From NCBI GenBank assembly GCA_026874595.1, contig CM049316.1, forward strand, positions 39,068,695 through 39,132,694: 64,000 bases of DNA. Direction: 5' to 3'. Under the pieces are notes generated by a model. The model did not search any database, was not told where the DNA came from, and worked only from the letters and a program-made list of their open reading frames with translations. Every line of letters starts with the position of its first letter. Positions within the stretch are counted from its first letter, which is position 1. Source of the DNA: Sipunculus nudus (taxonomy: Eukaryota; Annelida; Sipuncula; Golfingiida; Sipunculidae). The position numbers and the translations under genes are program-made. Shown here piece by piece: positions 36,201 through 47,296 of this stretch.

Positions 36201-38021
36201 GTGGCACCTCACTGGACACCCGCTGGCAGACCTCACTGGACCCAGGTTGCCAGCACCTCACTAGACCCAGTCTGTAAGCACCTCACTGGACCTCGCTGGA
36301 CACCGGCTGGTAGCACCTCACTGATCCTAATTGGACACCGGCTGGCAGCACTTCACTGGACTTTGCTTGACGGCACCTCATTGGAAACGCCTCGATGGAC
36401 AGCACCTCGCTGGGCAGCAACACGTCTTGCAGCACTTCTCTAGTTACTGGGCGGCAGCACGTCTCGTCTCTACAGGTCTCCTTACTTGATCGGGGCGGAC
36501 GGCACTTCTTTTATCTGCAGACTCTATACTTTGTGTCTCCCTAACACTCCTCAGCACGTCCTTAACTACCCCTTTACCCTGGGGGGCTTGTTTATATCCA
36601 TAAGATAATGATAAAGCCCAGCCTGCTTTTGGGTACTATGGCCCATCTATATTCAAGAGCACGCTGAATACTAAATAGGCTTGGAACTAAACACGGTAAC
36701 TGTAATGCGATCACTTTTAGCAAAAGGCATAATTAGACCCTACAGCGATTTAATAGAGGCTCACAGCGGACACCCTAATCATGTACTGAAAGCCGACATT
36801 GTTTAAGAAAACTTTGCTCTGACCGGCGCGTCAATTCTAGCTAAACAAATACATATGTATAGGTAACCCGGTACAGTAAACCCGTGATATGAAAACAAAA
36901 AACTACTACACGATCCATTTCGTGACACCTTTAAAGGTGCTTTTCTCCTCTTGAAATTGGTTTATTTATTTTCGTTCTGTTGCATAATTTCGATTTTACA
37001 TTAATATACATAAAAACATTTATGAGACATAATGCGCTACATTATTGTGCATTCACACTGCATCACTGTATAACCATCTGTCTGTGTGTTCAAACACGAA
37101 AAATAATTTAAAATAGACGTTTTCTTAAAGATAACTAAAGTGATTTAATATACACTTCGGTTTTGTTTTAAAAGATACTTCCGATCCTTTAAAATCATTT
37201 GTAAATGTAAAAAGCACAAAAAAATATCTCACTTTGTGGTATTTAATATAACAATGGAGCTGGTCAGCCAATATTCCTTTAAAATGCACCATTTATAGTC
37301 CATATATAATACAATGTATCAAATATTGTAAACATATTATGATCAATACATAAAAAAATAAAATTTTAATCAGATACCTTATAGCGTGTAGAATTCTGTT
37401 GGCGGCTTTAAATATTTGATCGAGTTTGCACTCACAGCTGGAATTATTTAAATGGCCAGGAAGATCTGTCCAAACGTTATTGTGTTTTTTTTAGTGATAC
37501 CGCAATTTCTTTGGCATAGAGAATCAGCGTAGTTATATCTGCGTAATTTCATATGGTGGGTTATTCCGGTCATTGTTCTATAGCCGCGCGTAAGAGGTGT
37601 ATGAATGACTTGAGTTTGAGAACGTATTGTCGTAGTGTACTTTGAAAACTTAAGGCCGGTAACATTTTTTTCGGTACACGTTGATTTATTCTAACATACT
37701 GCGAGTTGAACAAGAATTTTAAGACTTTAGAGCACAAGTTTCTTACCCAAGCCAAAGAATTCACTAATATACGGTGTTACACCAAATGGGATGTATCTTC
37801 CAGGTTTTTTCAGTCAGTCAAAACAACAGGCAGAGCTAAGGTCACGCACACGCAATGTACTTCTCCAAATACAATTACAGATAGCTGTACGTTAACAAAA
37901 AAAATTATAACAAATAAAAGGATACTTAAAAGTCACTGGGGGGATGTCAATATCAAGAATATAATAACATAACCCACAAAGAGTCTACACTACCCATAAA
38001 CGGAGTCCTGCGATCAGCTGG

Positions 38022-38083
<62 letters not shown>

Positions 38084-41000
38084 ACAACAACCTGATAAGA
38101 TACTTATCCTGGAATTATCCCACAAGATATCTTCTCAATAAGTAGTATTAGTATTGAAGGTATTATTGCATTCCATTAGTAAAAGTCAATGTCATTGGGT
38201 GTTTGACTTTAAGGTGAAGTGTACAAATATTTATTTCTTTTTAGAGGTTCAGAGAATAATTGTTAAACTTTTCTACAGCTTATATAACTGTAGAAAATAT
38301 TTCAATATCTGACCAGAACATTTTCTGTAAGAGCTTTTTTAAAGTGTTGTCATGTCTTTGACATTAAGGACATTCCTTAAGGACAGCATCTTTCTTGTCA
38401 AGCTTTCTTTTCAGTTATTTTATAAGGCGAGATTATAAAACAATTACTTATCATTCACTTCTCTACTTCAAAGGTCATAATTCAGGTGACTGAAAGTCAC
38501 CTGAGCTATAGCGATGGCCTTTCTGAGTCTTGTGATGTTCGTCCTGTGGTGTATCAGGGAAAGCTTTTGGTTAATTAATTATGATGAAATAGTTTATGTG
38601 AGTGAACGTGATCTTTTCCAATTCTTTCTACTGAAGTCAGAAAATATAATAATTAAGGCCTTTATGTAATAGTGAAAAGAATTAATAGAGTATAAATTGA
38701 AATATTTTATATCCAAAATGAGAGCTTTATGAGCATTAGATGTCTGAACATTTTTGTTTGTCTTATAAGTGTGAAACTTTGCCAAATACTCACTATATTA
38801 AAATGTAAAATAAAATGCGTCACTAATGGCGACCTTTTTTGTTAGCCAAAGCTATCAATTCAACTGTTTCTATAGCTTTTGCAGATTAAACTGTAGGTGG
38901 AAGCACAAAAGATATTATACCTGAGACGCACAAACTTAACATACAAACAGGTTCTCGTAAATTTATACTGTAAACACCAACTTACGTCAGTGTGACTTTT
39001 ATTCGTGTGGTCTGGACTCTAGTAATCAGTCTGATTCAGCTGAGCGTCATGGCCCATGGAATACTCGTTAATATATTTAGTGGTTTTCAGTTTTCTTGGA
39101 TAGGTACTACCTAGGACTGACAGTCTGTTTAAAAAGAATGTTGCCAAGGTTTCGGGATACTGTGGTATACAAATGACTCGGGTTTCCTTATGTGGACCCA
39201 CCACTGCAAATATAGATAGGAGAAGTTCAGGTCCTATATCAGGAAATTTCTGTACTGACACTATTTACACGACAGAACAAATTAGTTCAGTTCCCGTGTA
39301 TGTATTAAAGATCAGAAGTTCTCACAAGAAACTAGTGCTGTGATGTTCCTAACAGCGGACTCGCACCACTCCATTGTGACAGCAAATCTTCATTTTATTA
39401 TTTAACATTTGTTATATTATTTAACTGTTCTTATTGCTATCAGCGTACTACGTTTACTACCATTACATGTTTATCTCCGTTTACATGCTGAATTTCTATA
39501 TTGAATATCCAAATATTAAATGTTCTTTTTCAGTGGCAAACGTCAGAAATACAGCAAACGGATCCTGTGCGTGGTATAACCAGAAAATCAGGGAAATTGA
39601 GGCCGGTGATTGCTTTGATAAGAACATCGGCAGCATATGTCAGTTCAAGGGTGTGTACTTGTCCTTTTAGCACCTGGTGCATAAAGATCTAATTATTTAT
39701 ACAACAGTTTGGTTGATTTATCTCGCATTCTCTATAATTATTAAGCTATACTTTACGTATATGTATCACGGTTTTTACCCAGTATTATTAATTCAATTTA
39801 ATCTGAACAGATCCTGAATGCTCCTATGGCGATCTCAGAATGATCGGTGTTGGCTTCCGTGGCATCTGTTATGTTCATTTTGGAAGGGGATACACGTGGC
39901 ATGAATCACGTGCTTACTGCCGGAAATGGAACTACACCTTCTCGATCATTAGAGACCAAGACGTGATGGACGTGTTGGCCAAGAAGACGTGGGTGACAAG
40001 CAGGTTCTGGGTCGGTCTGAGGAGAGTGGAGTGGCTCAGTGATGGACATCCAGAAGGTGATATCTAGACGGGTTTCTGATCATTTTCCTGTACATTTTCA
40101 GATTTTGGTCTGAGCGTTCCCTGGACCTAATATGCATGAAATTAATAATCATATTTTTTTTGTATACAGTCCTTCTTCAAAATTTATCACACCCTTGTTG
40201 GAATCCACGTGTACCTTTACAATTAAATATTTGATTTATCATTTATATCATTTTTTCTGTCCGCATTCATTCTTCAGATGTAATATATAACTATTGGGAT
40301 TCGCGCGTTCACCATGGCTATGGCAAATGCGGTCGCCTGGGAGCATCCTCGGACACTTTTCATTTTGAACCTATGGAGTGCCACAAGAAATCACCATACA
40401 ATTGTTGGGCAATTAAAGGTACTGTTTTTATTTTTTCCTGTCAAAAAATCATTAATAGATTAGTAATGTTATAGATATTATAGGCACTAAAACTGTGCAC
40501 AAGTTTTGTGTGTGTGTGTGTGTGTGTGTGTGTAAGGACAACTTTGTGAAAAATCAAACGAAATGTAAACAGTCGGTCAACATGGCAAATTATACATAAT
40601 TAATAAGATTACTTTGTTTGAATATTAGAAGCCCTTTCGTACATATGCCAACCGAGTTATTTACCGAATTATTTTTGTTTTATCTGATGCGTTTATCCAT
40701 TTGATATTTATCAAGCATTTACAGTACAAAGTATACCAGAAACTGTGGTTTTCGATCAGATTTATATTACTAGCTCATTCATTCATCCATACGCGTGCTA
40801 ATGATAATTTGCTTTCCCTTCTTTCCAGGGCTTCAAAAGGAAAGAAATAATACTAAATCTGAGACGTCAGGTAACAAAAACGGTATGCATTCCATGTAAT
40901 ATTTTCTTTTTATATCTAAATAATATGTGACAAATGCATAATTTCCCAAAGTGCTCGATTGTTTACCACAAGCACCAAAATCACTGAGCAAAAATCACAA

Positions 41001-41465
41001 AAAAATATCTGTACACTTTATCATACATGGAATATTAATTACACACTTTTCTTGGAAACCGCCACAAAGAAAGAACCTACCTCCTATGGGGGCAGGAAGA
41101 TGTAACATATCTTTTCTTAAAAGCTTAAGACGTATAAGAACTACGTGGTCTATTGTTGAACTTAAGAGCCGAAATTTCCTCTTAATACCGGCTTCCAATA
41201 AATTCACTTTGGAATGTTTAAGACTTGGTATTCATGCGCATCTTGTTACTCTGTTTGTATTTTCAAACGAATTGTATTGTTTTCACGGGGACTATTGGAA
41301 CAAGTGCTCGTCTTTCACTTGCCTTGTTCGACCCTATAATCTGGCAACGCCTCAGTTTTGCAAAACCATGCCGTAAGTTAGGTCCATTAAGATAACATTT
41401 AAATATAACCCAGTGAAACAAGCTGCAGTGAATCAATTGTGTAATTCGTCATATTTTATCTATGC

Positions 41466-41522
<57 letters not shown>

Positions 41523-41748
41523 AAGAATACACAGAAAAGTCAGTTCACTGCCGATGAGAATAGAACCCATGATCTTCCTATTTCCGGTCGGCTCAGTCAT
41601 TGTCGTAACTTTGTGGTTAAAGCAGCCGACCGGAAATCGGAAGGTCGTGGGTTCGATCCCTAACCTCGGTGAACCGACCTTTCTGTGTTTTCCAGTACCA
41701 TCTCTATATACAGGGAACCAGCATGGCTATCATACATCTCTCTCCATA

Positions 41749-41782
<34 letters not shown>

Positions 41783-44700
41783 TTTAAGAAGTACACACTG
41801 ATGTATTTTGCCTACATTTATTTATTCTTTTTTGTAGGCCATTTACTTTCATTTCAGCAAATTGCTGGCATAATTGTTGGCTCAGTTGTTGTTACCTTAG
41901 CTGTAGTCGTCATCATGTTAATAGGAAGACTAGTAAGTTTCCAGTCGATCCAAACGATGCGAATGTGTACATGTTGAAATAATCAGTAAAAAATACAGTG
42001 AAATACCACAGTTAAGACCAATTTGGGGACTGACCACGTTGCCTTTTATTTCGAGTGGTCGTATTTGTGAAACTGTGAGAGAAGGTCGCAAGGCGAGGTT
42101 CTACTGTAGATGCGAATTGTAAAATAAACTTGAAGTTAATCTTTTTTTATAAATCGTATTTGTAATGTGATTAAGCTAAAGAGAAATCATTATCTCTTTG
42201 TTTAAAATGCTAAATCTGACATTTTTTCTCTTCAAGAAATATCGTCAAAATGTTGATCAAGTGGAACAGGAAGAAGCTGTACCGTGGATTCTGCAGAAAG
42301 GTGAAATTCAAGATATCATTGTGATGATACATTTAAATGTCAGTATTTTAGTAGAATAACTCATAGATTTTTAAATGTGAAACTTGTTCTTGTTCCAACT
42401 ATTGTTTCAAGCTACTAAAGTGATTATTTGAAAACCTTTAACAACAGATGTAGCTATAAAATTAATTGACTGTCATTAGGTATCTATATAAATATCTTGC
42501 AGTTCCCCCTTTTCTGGACTGTATTAAATTTCCATTTTAATTTAGACAGGGTATCATAACCTGTATACTGATTTCAATTAAACAGAGTATTTTCCAGGTT
42601 AAAGAAACTCTTAAGTCGTTAACCATGTTGAGTAAGGATCAAGAAGTTTAGAACAAAATAAAACACCATCAGTGTTTTATTTGAAAAAGAAATATATCTT
42701 ATACCTCTGAATATTTCAGGGAATAGTAAATACTCACGGAAGACATGGTTACGTCTGAAGAATTTGATAATACAATCGGTGATTAGAAAATTTGGACAAA
42801 TGGAAATCTGGTCCTGGTTCGACGAAACAATATCACTGCCGATGGGAGAACTCTATACAGACTTGTCCTGGGTTAGAGTTAAACGGGCAGCAGCAGAATT
42901 GAAGAATATATCTTTGCAAGAGTACACAGATGTTTTGGACAGGGTATGTATTATAGATACATGCAGACTGTTTTGGATATTTGTTAAAGTATCATTCGAG
43001 AAATCCTGACTAATATTCTAGGAAACGAACCTTTTCCATCATGGCGAACGTTTTAAAATGATTACAGCATAGCGAACCATATATTAAATTTACGTTATTT
43101 TATATATAGCGAAACGACCGAAGCGAGGCTCTCCATGTGTACATTCAAGGTCAGCCGGGAAGTGGAAAAACAACAATGACAAAGAAATGTCTTCTTGACT
43201 GGGCCTTATATTGTAAGGCGAATCTTATACACAGGCTGGTTAAATCCTTGAGGGCTAAAACCCGTCGGTTATCTCAATTTGACATTATTGTACCGATATT
43301 CATGAGGGATGTTAAAGAAAACGAATCTTTAGAGTCAGTCATCTGCCGTCAGCTCGATATTCATAACAGTTGTACGCCTATATTCCGTCGAATCCTGGAA
43401 GATCCTAACCGAAGCGTCTTAATCATTCTAGAAGGTTACGACGAATACCGGGAGACTACATCAAGTCACGTGACAGATCTAGCTCACAGGAAGAGCTTGA
43501 AGCACATTCATCTTTTAGTGACATCTAGACTTTCCCCAGAGTTCCATTATCGGCACAATAATAATCTACTGACGTCACATGTATTACTTCATGGTTCTCC
43601 AAGATCGGGCAATCTGTTTACATGTCGAAGTTTTTCAAGAACCAACACACAGTGTTAGATTTAGCATCTGAAATCAAAAGCACAGTTGGTGCAGAAGAGC
43701 TGAGTCGATTTCCAGCAGTATTGCTCATTATTTGTATAATGTGGCGTGACATGAAAAAGCTTGCAAACAATATAACTGACTTTTATAAACAATTTGTTAT
43801 ATATATTTGCTGTCGGTTCGAGAAAGGACGGAGGAACGCAGGAATTAATTTAGAAGAGATTGATATCTTAGATAAATACCATCACGATCTGATGAAGATA
43901 GCAGAAGTAGCAAAGGATGGGTTGATGGGTGAACAACTTTCACTTACGTTCTCGTATAATTCCGTCAGGAGGGTACTCGATGAAACTGCATGGGCACTCG
44001 GGTTTTTGAGGTGTGAACATAATACTTTGGCGGACAAATCTGTAAGTTTTCCCCATAAGACCGTACAAGAATACTTCACGGCCTTCTTCATCGTTCACTG
44101 TGACTCAGCCACCCGCATTGAGTTACTGACCTACCTGTCTGAGGCGCCTAACGCGCTACGAGAAGCAAACATGATTGCAACTTTCTTAAAAGGAATGAAA
44201 GGGGAACTTCTGACTGACTTTATAGAAAACGTCATCAGAGGACAAAGTAGCGATCGCAGGAAGACTAAAACCGCCGTGCAAATAGCCTACTTGGCTGATT
44301 TTGGAGACAGCAATGTAAAACTGCCTGCACGAATAGAACTAGAGATGAGTGACCGATACACAGCTAGGGTATTGCACCGTTACTGCACTATGGACGCTGA
44401 TGACGTCAGGGAAATATCAGTCTGGACAAGTCACGTGAGCAAATTAGGAATGATAAGGGCGATGAACACACCAAATTTAGAAATATTGAAAGTTTATCCA
44501 ACAGATGAAATTACGGATTATGAACCAGATATAACGATGGAGATACCTCACCACCTGCAAGCGCGTCGGGTAGAAGTGATGGGATTCAATAAAATCAACA
44601 TTGACGATATTTGTGTATTCACTCACATGATAGGTGAACGAACAACAATTCGGGTATGTCAGAGAGACTTCAGTATTTTATTACAGACAAAAATGATGTC

Positions 44701-46941
44701 TGAACATGAAGTGTCTCGAGCAGAGAAGATATCCTTCCTCGAATGCAGTGTAGAAGCTAATGTTCTGAAACACTGGGTAGAAGGTTTGGAAAGAACAGTA
44801 GGTTTAGCAAACCTGGATATTCACTGCTATGATTCCGACCAAATAAGTTTTACACACCTGGAAAAGCTTTCAAATGGACTCCCAGAAAGGTTTCTATAAA
44901 GATGTACCACCACAAAAGAGAGGAAGGGATGATAGCTGTACGGGAGAACGTAAGGAGCAGCACAACCGTCGAAGGAACATCTCCAAATAAAATTTTCTAC
45001 AGCGGGGGACATTTTTATTATCAGGGGCCTGAGTTTATTGACCAATCGCTGACATCGCTGTTTGTGTGTAATCTTTCATCAAGCACAATGACATATGACA
45101 AACTGACAGAAAAAGTGGTCGAACTAAAATATCTCGAAGAGCTGAGATTATATGAACAAAACATACAGCAGGGTAATATAAAGCCTGTATTAGAGGTTCT
45201 AGATTCGTGCTCTAGGATGCAGGTACTCGACCTGGCGGGATGTGTGGGGGATGACCAAATATGTGGAGTTACAGCCGCACTTATTCCAAATCTCAAAGAG
45301 TTGAAAGAATTTCGAATATTTCATTATGAATCTGAAAGTGCAATGTTACCTGTCATAACATCTCTGTCTGAAATTCCGAAATTACACATACTAGACTTGT
45401 CAGGTAACCTCACCGACGCCATAGGAGCAAGTGTGTTTGACACGCGAGGCAGACGTGCAAGAAATGAAGCGAGCCCTGAAATGTACAAGGCTGTGAGTGC
45501 CTGGATGCGTGAGGCCGGCGAGTTACGTGAGCTCCGTCTGTGTACATGTGACGTACCCTCAGCCTTACAACCAGTTGTGACAGCGTTACAGTACACACCA
45601 CACTTACAGACGCTCGATCTGTCCGGTAATATGGCCGAGCTGGAAGTGTTTAAAATATTAGGAGATCAGCTCGAAATTCTAAACGAGCTTAAAGTCTTCC
45701 GTCTGTGCACATTTGAAGATAAAAATGCATTAGGTCAGGTGATCAATAATTCCCGATTCCCTGTAAAGTTGACTGTACTTGATATATCAGGTGTAAAGGA
45801 AAAAATGTCGAGGCGATGGGTCTTCAGTGAAGCGCATGCGAACTATAACCATGTCACAGATAAAATATATAAGGATCTAGGGGTTCAGCTACAACACCTG
45901 TCAGATCTACGTGAGCTTCGTCTGTGTCGGTGTGATCAGGTAAATGCCGTGAGACCAGTGATCAGAGGACTACAGTACACGACCAGATTACATACACTAG
46001 ATCTACTGGGGAACGAGGTGACGTCTGACGTGTTCACAGAGTTAGGGAAACAGCTGTACATACTAAGTGAGCTGAGAGAACTACGTTTGTGTTACTGTGC
46101 ACGTCACAATGATGTGGAGGGCATCGTACAAAACTTACACCACATAGCAGGTCTCGTGGTGTTAGATCTGACAGGTCAAATTGGTATCAAACAAGAACGA
46201 GGTCTGCCAATAATAAACTTGAACAAAGCAGACCGTGTTGTGTATGAGACATTAAGCCGTCAGCTACAGCGTCTACCCCGGCTCCGTGAGTTACGTGTAG
46301 GTGCATGCTCCAGAGATCGACGTGGTGAAGCTGTAACTGTAGTGAACGGTCTACAGTACACACCCGGGCTGCAGGTGCTGGAGATGAGAGACTTGTCACT
46401 GACTGCAGCAGGTGTGGTTGAGCTGGGTGAGAGGCTGGTCAACCTGCGTGAGATGAGACAGCTGCTGCTGAATGGCTGTGATGTGTATGACATGAGAAGT
46501 ATACGTCATGATGAAATACATACAAATAAACAAATACACCAAGCCTGGGACTCCTTTATCACACGGCTGTCTGGATTATGTCTTTTACAGGTGTTAGCTC
46601 TAAGTTATAATAACATTGGTAATGACAGTGTAATACAGCTGTCTCGGCAGCTCCCATTACTCTCACACCTGGATACGCTGTACATGGTCCGTTGTGGTCT
46701 GACTGACGCCCAAGCCGTGTTACAGCTGATCGACGCCCTCCCATCATGTCCTACACTGAGGTGGTTGAGTCTCAGGGAGAACCACCTGGGTGACGGAATG
46801 GAGCAGATCGTCAACATGAAACAGCAGCTGTCAGGACTGTACTGGTTACGACTTCGATATAACAAGTTGAGTGATGGCGTTGTGAAGAACATTAAACAAC
46901 ATCTTGAGAAGAAACTGCCACAATTGGAATTGTCGATATAG
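33186..46941 (+). CDS. transmembrane C-type lectin-NACHT-LRR receptor, ten coding exons (reconstructed)
   Basis: Spliced model: 33186-33252, 35042-35257, 39534-39650, 39811-40056, 40278-40418, 40829-40882, 41838-41932, 42237-42300, 42720-42943, 43110-46941. All junctions are GT-AG and in compatible phase; the first nine exons total 1224 nt (408 codons) without a stop. Order of domains: signal peptide, two C-type lectin-like domains, stalk, one membrane helix (IIVGSVVVTLAVVVIMLIG), cytosolic linker, pre-NACHT helices, NACHT with Walker A GQPGSGKT and Walker B LIILEGYDEY, then a long leucine-rich repeat region. Inferred role: surface recognition of a glycan or other ligand coupled to an intracellular NTPase/LRR signalling platform, as in innate immunity. 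The large exon needs two single-step frame changes (near 43540-43625 and 44815-44900), so this copy may be a recent pseudogene or contain sequence errors. Full length if intact is about 1685 residues. Confidence 0.8.
35042..35257 (+). CDS. receptor exon 2: first half of lectin domain 1
   Basis: The acceptor is CCTTCCTTCAG; phase 1 in and phase 1 out (donor GATG|GTAAGA). It encodes the N-terminal half of a C-type lectin-like fold: LCGELNNWWEARMCCDRKDA (W-x-EA-x-x-C), a long helix region, and the WRWIDGSTD motif that matches the usual W-x-W-x-DG core. Confidence 0.8.
35733..35932 (+). pseudogene. orphan lectin-like exon remnant inside intron 2
   Basis: An open stretch encoding GCTYHVTDRVALGSTWNRRD resembles the start of a C-type lectin-like domain (Cys, then TW-x-R-x-C). 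Its acceptor (GCCCAAG|GG) would be in the right phase, but it runs to a stop at 35933-35935 and has only a weak in-phase donor. Exon 2 joins exon 3 directly to give a complete domain, so I treat this piece as a relic or an alternative terminal exon. Confidence 0.4.
36037..36430. repeat. 25-bp minisatellite in intron 2
   Basis: About 15 diverged copies of a ~25-bp unit close to CTGGCAGCACCTCACTGGAC plus ACCCG. Unit length varies slightly, and the edges fade into related sequence up to about 36480. A 140-codon frame stays open across it by virtue of composition, not because it looks coding. Confidence 0.88.
36480..38023. other. intronic sequence, nothing recognised
   Basis: Part of the 4.3-kb intron 2. 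Frames near 37570-37972 show no known domain. Confidence 0.5.
38024..38080. repeat. (AT)n microsatellite
   Basis: About 28 AT units within intron 2. Confidence 0.95.
38081..39533. other. intronic sequence, nothing recognised
   Basis: Remainder of intron 2 up to the acceptor TTCTTTTTCAG. Short open frames on both strands look like chance. Confidence 0.5.
39534..39650 (+). CDS. receptor exon 3: second half of lectin domain 1
   Basis: Phase 1 in, phase 1 out (donor CAAG|GTGTGT read as AAG-G|GT). It encodes the C-terminal half of the fold: NGSCAWYNQKI, GDCFDKNIGSICQFK, with the paired Cys residues that close the long loop and the chain end. Confidence 0.8.
39811..40056 (+). CDS. receptor exon 4: first half of lectin domain 2
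   Basis: The acceptor ATCTGAACAG is phase 1; the donor GAAG|GTGATA is phase 1. It encodes GICYVHFGRGYTWHESRAYC (C-Y-x-F...TW-x-E-S-R-x-Y-C), FSIIRDQDVMDVLAKK, and the core FWVGLRRVEWLSDGHPE (WxGLxxxxW-x-SDG). This is the most canonical of the lectin segments. A Ca-binding EPN or QPD triplet is not evident, so carbohydrate binding is not assured. Confidence 0.88.
40278..40418 (+). CDS. receptor exon 5: second half of lectin domain 2
   Basis: The acceptor is CATTCTTCAG; the exon is 141 nt, phase 1 on both ends. It encodes YNYWDSRVHHGYGKCGRL, then MECHKKSPYNCWAIKG, which carries the closing Cys pair of the fold. Confidence 0.82.
40507..40532. repeat. (GT)n microsatellite
   Basis: Thirteen GT units in intron 5. 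Confidence 0.93.
40829..40882 (+). CDS. receptor exon 6: stalk
   Basis: 54 nt, phase 1 on both ends (acceptor CTTTCCAG, donor ACG|GTATGC). It encodes a polar Lys/Asn/Ser-rich segment (LQKERNNTKSETSGNKN) between the lectin domains and the membrane helix. Confidence 0.65.
41466..41519. repeat. (AT)n(GA)n compound microsatellite
   Basis: About 12 TA units run directly into about 15 GA units, in intron 6. Confidence 0.95.
41556..41661. repeat. head-to-head tRNA-like SINE pair (inverted repeat)
   Basis: 41622-41661 reads AGCCGACCGGAAATCGGAAG followed by GTCGTGGGTTCGATCCCTAA, with a B-box-like GGTTCGATCC. 41556-41593 carries nearly the same sequence in reverse orientation. The ~28-nt spacer holds GTGGTTAAAGC, an A-box-like stretch. 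The arms could fold as one long hairpin. I infer two SINE head insertions in opposite orientation, or an inverted duplication of one. Confidence 0.7.
41748..41782. repeat. (AT)n(GT)n microsatellite
   Basis: About 12 AT units then 5 GT units, just upstream of the membrane-helix exon. Confidence 0.92.
41838..41932 (+). CDS. receptor exon 7: transmembrane helix
   Basis: The acceptor TTTTTTGTAG is phase 1; the donor ACTA|GTAAGT is phase 0. It encodes HLLSFQQIAG followed by a ~20-residue hydrophobic helix (IIVGSVVVTLAVVVIMLIG) and a basic residue, consistent with a single-pass type I membrane protein. Confidence 0.82.
42237..42300 (+). CDS. receptor exon 8: cytosolic linker
   Basis: 64 nt, phase 0 in and phase 1 out (acceptor CTCTTCAAG, donor AAAG|GTGAAA). 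It encodes KYRQNVDQVEQEEAVPWILQ: a basic start after the membrane helix, then an acidic stretch. Confidence 0.7.
42720..42943 (+). CDS. receptor exon 9: pre-NACHT segment
   Basis: The acceptor ATATTTCAG is phase 1; the donor ACAGG|GTATGT is phase 0. It encodes KTWLRLKNLIIQ, then GELYTDLSWVRVKR and ISLQEYTDVLDR. This pattern precedes the P-loop in many invertebrate NACHT proteins and joins the next exon in frame. Confidence 0.75.
43110..46941 (+). CDS. receptor exon 10: NACHT ATPase and LRR array
   Basis: The acceptor is TATATATAG (43101-43109). The exon opens as RNDRSEALHVYIQGQPGSGK. Walker A GQPGSGKTT is at 43146-43172 and Walker B SVLIILEGYDEY at 43413-43448, followed by the sensor-like LLVTSRLSPE. 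The reading frame changes near 43540-43625, after which the NACHT C-terminal part continues (YMSKFFKNQ at about 43610, PHKTVQEYFTAFFIVH at about 44055) to TAA 44897-44899. It changes again to the LRR frame, which runs open to TAG 46939-46941. The LRR part has repeated blocks of LRELRLC and LQTLDLSGN type, about ten or more. Both frame changes are in the same direction and could be one-base deletions. Confidence 0.82.
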
Positions 46942-47296
46942 CAGTTATCCAAAAACGGCCAAAACAGCACGTATTAACGGAATTATTATTAATATTTATT
47001 GAATGCCATTATCACAAAATCATATTGAGTTCAATATTAAGGGCAAAAGATGCTCCCACTGATAACACGAAAACATTTCCACAGTACACTATCCGGAAAG
47101 AATAGTCAGAAACCATTTGTATACTTCCGACAGGTATGTTCTGCACAGGACATATGCAGGCCCATAGGGGAGAGTATTATATTTGATAAACTCCATAACT
47201 GGTCACAGGTGTGGTCGAAACAACGGCAGCCCCTATTATTATTGTAAAACTCTTGCTTTCTGCTTCGATAAAGTAAAAAAAAAAAAAAAAGCTCGA

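Noticed and set aside
36037-36430. CRISPR-like array
   Set aside because: Short direct repeats, but contiguous and diverged, without unique spacers, in eukaryotic intron sequence.
36021-36443. 140-codon open frame with repeated Trp/Thr/Ser pattern
   Set aside because: It is the minisatellite read in one frame. Unit length is not a stable multiple of three, and it lies in an intron.
41613-41661. Functional tRNA gene
   Set aside because: B-box-like sequence is present but no complete cloverleaf or anticodon arm; the inverted partner and flanks indicate a SINE head. The 58822-58893 match is rejected as a tRNA gene on the same grounds.
44880-44902. Programmed ribosomal frameshift between NACHT and LRR
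   Set aside because: No recognisable slippery heptamer with a downstream structure at the junction; two separate breaks make indels or sequence errors more likely.
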